Assembly: GCA_910589195.1 (NCBI GenBank)
Contig: CAJUTC010000018.1
Span: 1-56,452, forward strand
Source: an uncultured Lachnospiraceae bacterium
Lineage (GTDB): Bacteria; Bacillota; Clostridia; Lachnospirales; Lachnospiraceae
Length of the DNA: 56,452 nucleotides
Reading direction: 5' to 3'
Below the pieces are notes generated by a model. The model saw only the letters and a program-made list of their open reading frames with translations, was not told the origin of the DNA and made no database searches. Positions 40,545 through 48,831 of the stretch are shown piece by piece; position 1 is the stretch's first letter, and every line of letters starts with the position of its first letter. The position numbers and the translations under genes were made by a program.

Positions 40545-40596
40545 GTTATCATATAGGAAAGTCCTTTGAATTTCTTTATGATAAAAAGCCCGATCG

Positions 40597-40680
40597 GCAG
40601 GATTGTGCTGTGGCAGAGTGGAATGGAATTGCCAAAGCGATCTGCCACAGGCAGGGAATCCTGCAAAACAGGATTCTTTT
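40597..40680 (+). promoter_or_regulatory. Attenuator-like leader before nth
   Basis: Two mutually exclusive folds share one segment. Fold 1: GCAGGATT (40597-40604) with AATCCTGC (40657-40664), enclosing CTGTGGCAGA (40608-40617) with TCTGCCACAG (40641-40650). Fold 2: AATCCTG (40657-40663) with CAGGATT (40669-40675), 5-nt loop, followed by CTTTT, a short terminator-like hairpin. It does not match a known riboswitch to my knowledge. Confidence 0.5.
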
Positions 40681-40749
40681 GATAGAAACTTGCATCCACC
40701 CCCAACATCTGCTGTGAGGCACCACCATGAACGAAAGGGAGCAATACAA

Positions 40750-41403
40750 ATGAATCAGACGATGAAAAAAGAAGAGCTGGCGCTTGCGATTATCAAGCGT
40801 TTAAAACAACAGTATCCAGATGCGGGCTGTACCCTGGATTACAATGAGGCCTGGAAGCTTTTGGTTAGTGTCCGCCTGGCTGCCCAGTGTACCGATGCCA
40901 GGGTGAACGTAGTGGTAGAAGGCCTGTACAAAAAATTCCCCGATGTAGACGCTTTGGCAGAAGCCAAGGTGGAGGACATTGAAGCGATTGTAAAGCCTTG
41001 CGGATTAGGGCACAGAAAAGCCAGGGACATCAGCGCCTGTATGAAAATATTGAAGGAACAATATGGGGGGAAGGTTCCGGAACAGTTTGACCAACTGTTA
41101 AAGCTTCCAGGGGTAGGGCGTAAAAGCGCTAATCTGATTATGGGCGACGTATTTGGAAAACCAGCGATAGTTACCGACACCCACTGTATTCGCCTTACCA
41201 ATCGGATGGGTCTGGTGGATGGCATCCGGGAGCCAAAGAAAGTGGAGATGGCTCTTTGGAAGATTATCCCAGCTAAAGAAGGAAGCGATTTTTGCCATCG
41301 GCTGGTATACCATGGCAGAGAAATCTGCACAGCCAGAACCAGGCCTTACTGCCATAAATGCTGTCTGGAAGATATCTGCGCTAAAAATGGCCTGGAGGAT
41401 TAA
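40750..41403 (+). CDS. nth: Endonuclease III (DNA glycosylase/AP lyase)
   Basis: A 217-residue base-excision repair enzyme that removes oxidised pyrimidines and nicks at AP sites. Helix-hairpin-helix LPGVGRKSANLIMGDVFG (about residues 118-135) with the catalytic Lys, then the catalytic Asp in VTDTHCIRLTNR. A C-terminal [4Fe-4S] cluster is encoded by CTARTRPYCHKCCLEDIC; the spacing is C-x7-C-x2-C-x5-C, one residue more than the classic C-x6-C of E. coli. The ATG at 40750 is backed by AAAGGGA; the longer frame to 40603 runs through the attenuator-like leader and is not coding. Confidence 0.93.
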   Translation: MNQTMKKEELALAIIKRLKQQYPDAGCTLDYNEAWKLLVSVRLAAQCTDARVNVVVEGLYKKFPDVDALAEAKVEDIEAIVKPCGLGHRKARDISACMKILKEQYGGKVPEQFDQLLKLPGVGRKSANLIMGDVFGKPAIVTDTHCIRLTNRMGLVDGIREPKKVEMALWKIIPAKEGSDFCHRLVYHGREICTARTRPYCHKCCLEDICAKNGLED

Positions 41404-41453
41404 TTATGTATCTTCGGTATTCTTAGGCCGGTAAACTGGGCTATGTTATGCAT

Positions 41454-41484
41454 ATTCATGCAGAATTCATACAGATTCATACAG
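41454..41484 (+). repeat. Three direct repeats ahead of the peptide ABC promoter
   Basis: ATTCATGCAG (41454-41463), ATTCATACAG (41465-41474) and ATTCATACAG (41475-41484) lie in tandem, at one-turn spacing, 16 nt before the -35 box of the downstream promoter. This is the arrangement of an activator or response-regulator binding site. Confidence 0.65.
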
Positions 41485-41500
41485 ATGGCGAATAAAATGA

Positions 41501-41530
41501 TTGACATGCCTAAATGAAAAATACTATAAT
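41501..41530 (+). promoter_or_regulatory. Near-consensus promoter of the peptide ABC operon
   Basis: TTGACA (41501-41506), 18-nt spacer and TATAAT (41525-41530), both hexamers perfect. The 152-nt leader to the start codon contains no evident hairpin terminator. Confidence 0.8.
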
Positions 41531-41682
41531 GGTAAAAGAATTCTGGTTTTTATTCTGGATATGGAAAGCCGGGGATTCGCGGCAAACCTTGAAAGGCGGA
41601 TACCATAAAGATTCCCAGCGCGCGTCCGGATAAAAGCGGGAAAAGTACCCATGCGTGGCAATGGGAAACAGGAGGACATATT

Positions 41683-43341
41683 ATGAAAAAGGCATGGAAG
41701 AAAATGCTTGCCCTGTCCATGGCGCTTACCGTAGTGGCCGGAAGCATGGCAGCGTGTGGCGGCAAGGATCCGGTAGTGGAAACCACGCCAGAGCAGACCG
41801 TGGCGGCAAGTAATGAAACTAGCTCCCAGGAGGCGGCCCAGGACGGAGAAAGCCAAAAACCGGAAGAAGGCGGCAATGGAGGAGGTACATTTACGTATGC
41901 GATTGGCGGTGATCCGGGGGCAAATGTGAATGTGATTACCACCAGCGACCGTTTTGGACTGATGACAATTAAAATGATTTATTCTCCGCTTTGTATGTAT
42001 AACGCAGACGGGATTAACTGGTTTTTGGCGGATAGCGTTGATGCGTCTGAGGATAATACAACGTTCACATTCCATTTGCGTAAAGATGTGTCATGGTCGG
42101 ATGGCGAACCCTTTAACGCGGACGATGTGGTGTTTACGTATGAGGCCATGGAGGATCCCAATAATGCGGGCTGGGCCTATTCCCAGCTAGTTTATGATCA
42201 GGGAGCCACCAAGATTGAAAGGGTTGACGATTATACAGTAAGATTTACTTTGCCGTTTGCAAGCGCCGCTTCTCTGGAGATGCTGTGCAATATCTTTATT
42301 ATGCCAGAGCATCTTTATAAGGATGTAACAGATTTTGAAAACAACGATATTAATACGAATCCAGTTGGAACTGGCCCTTATGTGATGGCGGAATATGCGC
42401 CAGGCTCCCATGTAAAATTTGAGGCCAACCCAAGCTATTTCTTAGGAATGCCCAGCATTGATACGTTTGTTTTCCAGATTGTAGAAAACTCCAATACCGC
42501 AATGATGGCAATTCAAAGCGGCGAAGTGGATGCATGGGTAGCGACTCCGGCTGAAGTTGCCCAGATGGACTTAGAAGGCAGCAATTTAACCACCTACGCC
42601 TACAGCGAAGGCCGAGTGGCGTATATGGCAATTAATGTAAGACAGATTCCGGATGAGAAGGTTCGCAAGGCAATTTTTTATGCGTTAAATAAAAAAGACA
42701 TTAATGACGCGGTTTATTTAAGCGAGGACAATTACTTAACTCCAACCAGTTTCCTCCCGCCTATCAGCCAGTACTATACAGAAAATGTGGAACTGTATGA
42801 AACTGATCTTGATAAGGCGAAAGAACTGTTAGCTGAGGCAGGGGCTGAGAATTTAACGGTGACCTTAACCTACAGCGGTTCTGACTCCGCTCAGACCACC
42901 CAGGCTACTCTGATTCAGCAGCAGCTTGCCCAGGCAGGTATCACTTGTGAGCTAAACGGGATGGATTCTACCGCAATGATTGCCCAGTTAGACGATCCGG
43001 AAACAGATATCCAGATGTTCTTAAATGGTTATATTATGGGAATTGATCCGGATACCTTCCTGCCATTATTTGCTTCCGGCGGCGATTATAACCGCAGCCA
43101 TTACGATTTCCCGGAAATTGACGAGCTGTTTAAGCGGGGAAGGGAAACTTCCGATTCCGATGAACGCTTCGCTATCTATGAGGAACTGCAAAAGACCCTT
43201 CAGGATAAGGCAACCTTCTATCCTCTGGCATCTAATAATCGGCTGCTGGTTGTAAATAATCGGGTAGGCGGGGTGGAAGAGGCCGGGCTGGTTCCGGTAT
43301 ATACCTTTGAAGACACCTCTAGGTTAACGCTGAATGAATAA
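41683..43341 (+). CDS. ABC transporter substrate-binding lipoprotein (peptide/nickel family)
   Basis: A 552-residue family 5 solute-binding lipoprotein. The signal peptide ends MAACGG (Cys at about residue 26), followed by an acidic linker (to about residue 65). Family features: PLCMYNADG, TFTFHLRKDVSWSDGEPFNADDVVFTYE and GTGPYVMAEY. It delivers a peptide, nickel or a similar small ligand to the DppBCDF machinery encoded next. AGGAGG precedes the ATG. A 12-bp hairpin follows the gene. Confidence 0.93.
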   Translation: MKKAWKKMLALSMALTVVAGSMAACGGKDPVVETTPEQTVAASNETSSQEAAQDGESQKPEEGGNGGGTFTYAIGGDPGANVNVITTSDRFGLMTIKMIYSPLCMYNADGINWFLADSVDASEDNTTFTFHLRKDVSWSDGEPFNADDVVFTYEAMEDPNNAGWAYSQLVYDQGATKIERVDDYTVRFTLPFASAASLEMLCNIFIMPEHLYKDVTDFENNDINTNPVGTGPYVMAEYAPGSHVKFEANPSYFLGMPSIDTFVFQIVENSNTAMMAIQSGEVDAWVATPAEVAQMDLEGSNLTTYAYSEGRVAYMAINVRQIPDEKVRKAIFYALNKKDINDAVYLSEDNYLTPTSFLPPISQYYTENVELYETDLDKAKELLAEAGAENLTVTLTYSGSDSAQTTQATLIQQQLAQAGITCELNGMDSTAMIAQLDDPETDIQMFLNGYIMGIDPDTFLPLFASGGDYNRSHYDFPEIDELFKRGRETSDSDERFAIYEELQKTLQDKATFYPLASNNRLLVVNNRVGGVEEAGLVPVYTFEDTSRLTLNE

Positions 43342-43430
43342 ACGTAAGTGAACAAGAATCGGCTGATAAATTTGCCGTTTCCCATACAAAATAAATGCTG
43401 TTTGAAACAAGTTCATATAAGTGCGAAACA

Positions 43431-43472
43431 AAGGGGCTGTTGCATTATAAAGGGATAATACAACAGCCCCTT
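43431..43472 (+). terminator. Hairpin after the binding-protein gene, before the permeases
   Basis: AAGGGGCTGTTG (43431-43442) pairs perfectly with CAACAGCCCCTT (43461-43472), 12 bp with an 18-nt loop. Only two T residues follow within the stem end and no U-run, so it probably stabilises the upstream mRNA and partly limits read-through, as often seen after binding-protein genes. Confidence 0.6.
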
Positions 43473-43495
43473 GCAGTTACCATAAGGAGAATCAT

Positions 43496-44449
43496 ATGGC
43501 AAAATATATTATAAAACGAATCTTAGCCGCAATTCCCATGGTGCTGATCATCACAATTATCTGCTTTACGTTGATGAATCTGGCGCCCTATGACGCGATT
43601 GACGCAATGACTTCGCCTAAAATGCCGCCAGAAACAGTGGAATTGATTAAGGCCAAGTACGGTTACGATCAGCCGGTATATATCCAGTACCTTCGCTGGG
43701 TAGACGGTATCCTGAACGGTAATTTTGGTTATTCTATCGTTACTCATCAAAGTATTTCTACCGATCTTGCTGTGCGCATCCCAAATACCATTAAGCTGAT
43801 TCTTCCGGCGTACTTATTATCCTATGTGCTGGCGATTATCCTGGGTCTTATCGCCGGTTCCCACAAGAACCGTTGGGCGGACAAGTTAATCGACGGCCTG
43901 TCAGCGGTAGGGATTGCGCTGCCTACTTTTTGGGTTGCCATGCTGCTTATTTATTTTTTAGGATACCGGCTAAAGCTGCTTCCGATAGTAGGAATGCATA
44001 CCATCGGAAAGGAAAACTCGGTGGCAGATTTTTTGAAGCATTTTATCATGCCATTTACAGCGCTGTTTTTAAGCTTTCTGCCAGATTCCGTGCGGTACGT
44101 CCGCTCTTCCACCATTACCCAATATTCGGAGGATTATGTGATGGTTCAACAGGCATTTGGCGCGTCCAAGGCGGAAATTATGTTTAAACATGTCTGTAAA
44201 AATGTGCTTCTTCCGATTATTACTAAGCTTGGCATGGCGCTCCCGATGCTTGTAACAGGAGCCATTATAACAGAAACCATTTTTGGCTGGCCAGGGGTTG
44301 GGCCATATTTTGTAAAAGCAATTCAAGGGATGGATTATCCCATTGTTATGGTAATTTTAGTTCTGTCATCGGTACTGGTAATTTTAGGCAACCTCCTTTC
44401 TGATATATTATACTGTCTGACAGACCCAAGAATAAAGGATTTGGGGTAA
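43496..44449 (+). CDS. dppB: ABC transporter permease, DppB/OppB family
   Basis: A 317-residue permease with six hydrophobic helices, starting MAKYIIKRILAAIPMVL. The C-terminal half holds the EAA-type loop (YVMVQQAFGASKAEIMFKHV) that contacts the ATPases, and the typical ETIFGWPGVG. It is the first permease of the heterodimer and overlaps the DppC start by one base. AAGGAGA precedes the ATG. Confidence 0.95.
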   Translation: MAKYIIKRILAAIPMVLIITIICFTLMNLAPYDAIDAMTSPKMPPETVELIKAKYGYDQPVYIQYLRWVDGILNGNFGYSIVTHQSISTDLAVRIPNTIKLILPAYLLSYVLAIILGLIAGSHKNRWADKLIDGLSAVGIALPTFWVAMLLIYFLGYRLKLLPIVGMHTIGKENSVADFLKHFIMPFTALFLSFLPDSVRYVRSSTITQYSEDYVMVQQAFGASKAEIMFKHVCKNVLLPIITKLGMALPMLVTGAIITETIFGWPGVGPYFVKAIQGMDYPIVMVILVLSSVLVILGNLLSDILYCLTDPRIKDLG

Positions 44450-45321
44450 TGGCTATGGAGAAAAAGAATCAAAAAAGACGGATTGGAAATGTAATCAGCG
44501 CGTTAAAGCATGATAAACTGGCAATGGTATCTTTAGTTTTCCTTGGAGCGATTATTATTCTGTCATTAATCGCGCCGCTGCTTCCTTTGAACCCTACCGC
44601 AACGGATGTGCGCAATATGCTCCAGCCGCCTTCCCTGGCTCATCCGTTCGGAACGGATGAAGTAGGGAGGGACTATCTGGCCCGGGTAATTTACGGAGGG
44701 CGGGTTTCTCTTTTAGTGGGGGTTTTGGCCATGGTAACTTGTGTATGCGTAGGAGTCGTGGTGGGAACAATTTCCGGTTATTTCGGCGGCTGGATCGATA
44801 ACTTTTTGATGCGCGTTGTGGATATTATGTCATCGATTCCGTGGATGATCCTGGTTACGGTAATCAGTCTGTTTTTGAAACGGGGCTTGAAATCTATTAT
44901 TATTGTAATTGGTTTTTTTACCTGGATGGAAATTGCCCGCCTGGTACGGGCAGAAACCTTGTCGTTAAAGGAACGGGAGTATGTCCTGTACGCAAAGTTT
45001 GTAGGGGTGCCAGGACATTTGATTATTTTAAGACATATTATTCCGGCGGTGCTTCCCACAATTATCATTGCGTCCTCCACAGGGATTGCCAACGCGATTA
45101 TGACCGAATCTTCTTTAAGCTTTTTAGGGCTGGGAATCCAGCAGCCCATGTCTTCCTGGGGAAGCCTGCTTCAAAGCGCCCAGGGCAATATGCAGAACGC
45201 GATTTACATGGCGATTCTTCCCGGCCTTTTGATTGTGCTTACGATTTTTGCCTTTAACAAGCTGGGGAACCTGCTGCGGATCTTTGTGGAACCACGGACT
45301 ATGGCAGGTGAAAAAGATTAA
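44449..45321 (+). CDS. dppC: ABC transporter permease, DppC/OppC family
   Basis: A 290-residue permease with an N-terminal cytoplasmic part, then six helices. Family signatures are HPFGTDEVGRDYLARVIYGG, the EAA loop around YVLYAKFVGVPGHLIILRHI, and TESSLSFLGLGIQQPMSSWG. It starts one base inside dppB and is followed after 16 nt by the first ATPase. Confidence 0.95.
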   Translation: MAMEKKNQKRRIGNVISALKHDKLAMVSLVFLGAIIILSLIAPLLPLNPTATDVRNMLQPPSLAHPFGTDEVGRDYLARVIYGGRVSLLVGVLAMVTCVCVGVVVGTISGYFGGWIDNFLMRVVDIMSSIPWMILVTVISLFLKRGLKSIIIVIGFFTWMEIARLVRAETLSLKEREYVLYAKFVGVPGHLIILRHIIPAVLPTIIIASSTGIANAIMTESSLSFLGLGIQQPMSSWGSLLQSAQGNMQNAIYMAILPGLLIVLTIFAFNKLGNLLRIFVEPRTMAGEKD

Positions 45322-45337
45322 GGGGGCTGAAATTAAG

Positions 45338-46477
45338 ATGGATGGAAATTTAACAAAACAGGCAGAAACGATCTCGGCTCCGGACAAAGGGGTGCAAACA
45401 GGCAGGCGGCTTTTGACAGTAGAAAACTTGCAGACCACGTTTCTGATACACAAGACAAAAGTGAAAGCGGTCCGGGGCGCGGATCTCCATGTGGATGAAG
45501 GAGATATCCTGGCTGTAGTAGGGGAATCGGGAAGCGGAAAAAGCGTTTTGATGAAGTCAATTATGGATCTATTGCCAGAAAACGCCGAAACATCGGCGGA
45601 TCGCCTTCAGTATATGGATCAAAATCTTCTGACCCTGTCTGCCGCCCAGCGGCATGAAATGAAGGGAAAAGAATTTGCTATGATTTTTCAGGATCCCATG
45701 ACTGCGTTAAACCCGTTAAAGAAAATAGGCAGCCATTTGACCGAAGTTTTAAGGCGCCACCGGGGGCTTGGCAAAAATGAAGCCAGGAAAGAGGCGGTTG
45801 AAGCCCTTAGGAAAGTGGGGATCCCTTCCCCAGAAAGCCGGCTGGATCAATATCCTCATGAGTTTTCCGGCGGAATGCGGCAAAGAGTGTTGATCGCCAT
45901 GGCGTTATGCTGCAGACCAAGGCTTTTGATAGCGGATGAGCCAACAACTGCTTTGGATGTTACAATACAGGCTCAGATCCTGGAGCTGATTAAACAGTTA
46001 AAAGATCAGGAAGGCATGAGTATTGTACTGATTACCCATGATTTGGGAATTGTAGCAAGCTTAAGCAGCCGGATATCCGTTATGTATGGCGGCTTAATTA
46101 TGGAAGAAGGATTGACAGATGAAATTTTCTATACCCCAAAGCATCCTTATACAAGGGCGCTGCTTCACGCCATTCCACAGCCTGCTGCCGGTGTAAGAGA
46201 GCGGCTGGAAGCCATTCCCGGCATGGCGCCATCCCTGATGGATCCCCCTTCCGGCTGCCCGTTTGCCAAACGGTGTAAATATACCTGTGAAGCCTGTACA
46301 AAACAGATACCAGAATACCGTCAATATACGGATACCCAGCGGGCGATGTGTATCTTTACAGAAGCGGAACTGGAACAAAAAGATAGGGAAGAGGGAGAGC
46401 AAAGGAAAAAGAAAGGGACAGGCCAAGCGGAGCCAGAGAGGATGGGGCGTAAGGAGGAAATAAGGGATGGCAGATAA
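45338..46477 (+). CDS. dppD: ABC transporter ATP-binding protein, DppD/OppD family
   Basis: A 379-residue ATPase. Walker A GESGSGKSVLMK (about residue 66), Q-loop in FAMIFQDPMTALNP, signature EFSGGMRQRVLIA, Walker B LLIADEPTTALDV and the H-loop in LITHDLG. The C-terminal oligopeptide-transporter domain with the Cys cluster CPFAKRCKYTCEAC is present. ATG 45338 with AGGGGG upstream is used; the longer frame from 45233 lies inside dppC. The C-terminus is Lys/Glu-rich and overlaps the next gene by 11 nt. Confidence 0.93.
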   Translation: MDGNLTKQAETISAPDKGVQTGRRLLTVENLQTTFLIHKTKVKAVRGADLHVDEGDILAVVGESGSGKSVLMKSIMDLLPENAETSADRLQYMDQNLLTLSAAQRHEMKGKEFAMIFQDPMTALNPLKKIGSHLTEVLRRHRGLGKNEARKEAVEALRKVGIPSPESRLDQYPHEFSGGMRQRVLIAMALCCRPRLLIADEPTTALDVTIQAQILELIKQLKDQEGMSIVLITHDLGIVASLSSRISVMYGGLIMEEGLTDEIFYTPKHPYTRALLHAIPQPAAGVRERLEAIPGMAPSLMDPPSGCPFAKRCKYTCEACTKQIPEYRQYTDTQRAMCIFTEAELEQKDREEGEQRKKKGTGQAEPERMGRKEEIRDGR

Positions 46478-47447
46478 AAAAGGGCAGGCTTTACTGGAAG
46501 CCCGGGAATTAGAGAAGCATTTTCCGGTAAAGGATTTTTTCGGAAGAAAACGCCAGGCGGTTAAGGCGGTAGACGGCATTACGCTCCAAATTCAAAAAGG
46601 GGAAACCTTTGGACTTGTGGGGGAATCTGGATGCGGAAAATCAACTTTGGGGCGTACCTTAATCCGGATGTATGAGCCTACAGGAGGGCAGATTATGTTT
46701 GACGGGCAAGATATTACCAATCTTCAGGGGACAGACCTTTTGCCTTATCATAAACGGATGCAGATTATTTTTCAGGATCCTTATTCTGCCCTGGACCCCC
46801 ATCATAATGTGGAAGAGATTATCCGGGAGCCGATGGCATTATATAGCAAAGAGCCAAGAAGCGCGATTGATGGGCAAATTGTGGAGATTTTAAAAAAGGT
46901 TGGCATGAAGGAAGATGATTTGTATAAATATGCATATGAGTTTTCTGGAGGCCAGCGGCAGAGGATTGGCATTGCCAGGGCGCTGGCGGTAAAGCCGGAA
47001 TTTTTGCTGTGTGATGAACCGATTTCAGCGCTTGACGTGTCGATTCAGGCTCAGGTAGTGAATATGTTGGAGGATCTGCAGCAGGAGCTGGGCTTAACCT
47101 ATTTATTTGTAGCACACGATTTATCTATGGTACGTCATATTTCTACCCGGATTGGGGTGATGTATTTAGGAAAGATTGTGGAGATTGCGGAAAGTGACGA
47201 GCTGTATGAAAACCCGTTGCATCCTTATACGGAAGCCCTGTTATCTGCCATTCCGGTGGCAGATCCTATCCGGGCCAGGAACTCAAAACGAAAGATAATA
47301 AAAGGTGATTTGCCTAGCCCCATGGATGTGCCAAAAGGCTGCAGGTTCCATACCCGCTGTCCATATGCCAAACCGGAATGCGGGATGGAGGAACCACCTC
47401 TTTTGGAACGGGCCAGCGGACATTATACTGCTTGCCATGTTAGGTAG
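46467..47447 (+). CDS. dppF: ABC transporter ATP-binding protein, DppF/OppF family
   Basis: A 326-residue ATPase, partner of DppD. Walker A GESGCGKSTLGR (about residue 52), Q-loop MQIIFQDPYSALDP, signature EFSGGQRQRIGIARAL, Walker B FLLCDEPISALDV and H-loop VAHDLS. The C-terminal Cys motif CRFHTRCPYAKPEC is present. AAGGAGG lies in the end of dppD. The operon ends here; no clear terminator, but intergenic repeat copy 2 follows at once. Confidence 0.94.
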   Translation: MADKKGQALLEARELEKHFPVKDFFGRKRQAVKAVDGITLQIQKGETFGLVGESGCGKSTLGRTLIRMYEPTGGQIMFDGQDITNLQGTDLLPYHKRMQIIFQDPYSALDPHHNVEEIIREPMALYSKEPRSAIDGQIVEILKKVGMKEDDLYKYAYEFSGGQRQRIGIARALAVKPEFLLCDEPISALDVSIQAQVVNMLEDLQQELGLTYLFVAHDLSMVRHISTRIGVMYLGKIVEIAESDELYENPLHPYTEALLSAIPVADPIRARNSKRKIIKGDLPSPMDVPKGCRFHTRCPYAKPECGMEEPPLLERASGHYTACHVR

Positions 47448-47448
47448 A

Positions 47449-47475
47449 ATGATGTTGGTGTCAAAAGGTTTTTGC
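47449..47475. repeat. Intergenic repeat, copy 2
   Basis: ATGATGTTGGTGTCAAAAGG and the following TTTTTGCC match the copy at 143-170 with about two differences. It sits immediately after the peptide ABC operon, in the gap before the unrecognised membrane protein. Confidence 0.6.
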
Positions 47476-47613
47476 CCCCTCGAATATCAGATTGTTCCTT
47501 AGCAGATCACATATGGCCGTTCCGTCTAGCTGGTTGATTTGCTCTTGTGATTGTGCTATACTCCCTTTGAATACAGCGGCTGCACATGCACCACATGAGA
47601 GGGAGGCAGTTCT

Positions 47614-48393
47614 ATGGCAGACTTTTTTAAAAACATGAATGAAGTTTATGTGCGGAAACATTTTCCCAATGGCTCCGTGTTTGATGGCGCCTTGAAAACG
47701 GTGAAACGGATCAGCATTGTCAGCATCATCTTCCTTGCGGTCTTTCTTGGCGGCGCCCTGTTTGGGCTGCTTTGGGCCATCGGCAGGACCATGGAACTGA
47801 GGGCTGAGGGGCGGGATGATATGCTGGATGTCAGTCTGGTGATCTGCGGGTTCCTGGGACTGGTTGTTTTGGGATGCATGGTTGTCCTTGTCTTCATAAT
47901 CCTGGGACTTCGGAAAAAACGTGAGGATTATATCGCAACATCTGCAAAGAACAGCAAATTGCCCGTGAATGAAATCGAGGCATTTGAGCAGCAGGCTGTT
48001 GCCCCAGACTGTTTTATATTGAAGCTGACTGCAGGACTTGACCGGCTGCTGTCTAATTCTACCAACAAGGACGGGCTGCTGACAAGGGACTATATCTACC
48101 TGGCGGATCCAGCCCAGACGGTTCTGCGTGTTGACACTTTAAAGGCATGCTGTTTTACGGATTACACCTATTACGCTAATACGGGAAAACACAGAAAAAA
48201 AATTCACTGCCTGGCTATTTTCCTGACGGCTTCCAATGGAGTCAGTGTCCTTTCTGACACCACAAAGAAAGCGGGTGAGGCCCTCATCGCTCTCCTCAAG
48301 GAGCGGAACCCTGCCATCGACACCAATGGCGGAAGGGTTGTGCCGGAGAGTGCACTTGATGACTATAAGAAGAGAATCCTGGGGGAACAATAG
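47614..48393 (+). CDS. Membrane protein of unknown function, atypical base composition
   Basis: A 259-residue protein with two strong TM helices (about residues 34-57 and 72-96) and a C-terminal cytosolic part of about 160 residues, with no motif that I recognise. Start at ATG 47614 with GAGAGGGAGG just before it. The codon choice is noticeably richer in C-ending codons than in the neighbouring genes (for example ATC, CTG, GCC in runs), suggesting horizontal acquisition. No relation to either neighbour is evident. Confidence 0.65.
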   Translation: MADFFKNMNEVYVRKHFPNGSVFDGALKTVKRISIVSIIFLAVFLGGALFGLLWAIGRTMELRAEGRDDMLDVSLVICGFLGLVVLGCMVVLVFIILGLRKKREDYIATSAKNSKLPVNEIEAFEQQAVAPDCFILKLTAGLDRLLSNSTNKDGLLTRDYIYLADPAQTVLRVDTLKACCFTDYTYYANTGKHRKKIHCLAIFLTASNGVSVLSDTTKKAGEALIALLKERNPAIDTNGGRVVPESALDDYKKRILGEQ

Positions 48394-48738
48394 ATAAGCG
48401 TGCCAGTGGCAGGTACATCAAACAATATATGAATCGGTATACAGAAACATAAAGAGGCTGTCGGGAAATGAAGATAACATACCATATATTAGGGGGTTTT
48501 TCTGGATAATCGCACAATATAGGGCAGCAAGTCGTTCATTTTCCGGCAATCCTTTTAACATAACCGTATCCAGACGGATTTGTAATGAAATTTCGGGGCG
48601 GCTGTCTATTTTCAGTTCTGTGCCAACCCCTTAAAGTAATTTTTTAAATTTAAGCTGGACCCTTATTCAGAGTCTAACTTGATAGATTAACTAACTGATT
48701 TGGGCTTAAACAGTAACCGGAAATGTCTTTAATAACCA
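48394..48738. other. Gene-free region with imperfect inverted repeat, possible IS remnant
   Basis: About 345 nt without a gene. GTCGGGAAATGAA (48460-48472) and TTCATTTTCCGGC (48535-48547) agree as inverted repeats at 11 of 13 positions, 88 nt apart overall, and a second GGCTGTC occurs near 48606. The motif AGAGGCTGTC is reminiscent of insertion-sequence ends. No transposase frame remains. It lies at the border between the atypical membrane gene and the FIST gene. Confidence 0.35.
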
Positions 48739-48768
48739 TTGACGCTTCGGTTTGTTTCAACGTATAAT
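48739..48768 (+). promoter_or_regulatory. Promoter of the FIST/chemoreceptor unit
   Basis: TTGACG (48739-48744), an 18-nt spacer and a perfect TATAAT (48763-48768), 64 nt before the FIST gene start. Confidence 0.7.
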
Positions 48769-48831
48769 GGATATAGTCCATAAATAGACAAAATAGGAAA
48801 AAAAGGAAACTTGTGGAAGGGAGACCACTAC

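Noticed and set aside
41524..42075. Open frame of 183 codons on the - strand across the start of the ABC binding-protein gene
   Set aside because: It lies antisense to a clear lipoprotein gene and its promoter, has no ribosome-binding site and encodes nothing recognisable.
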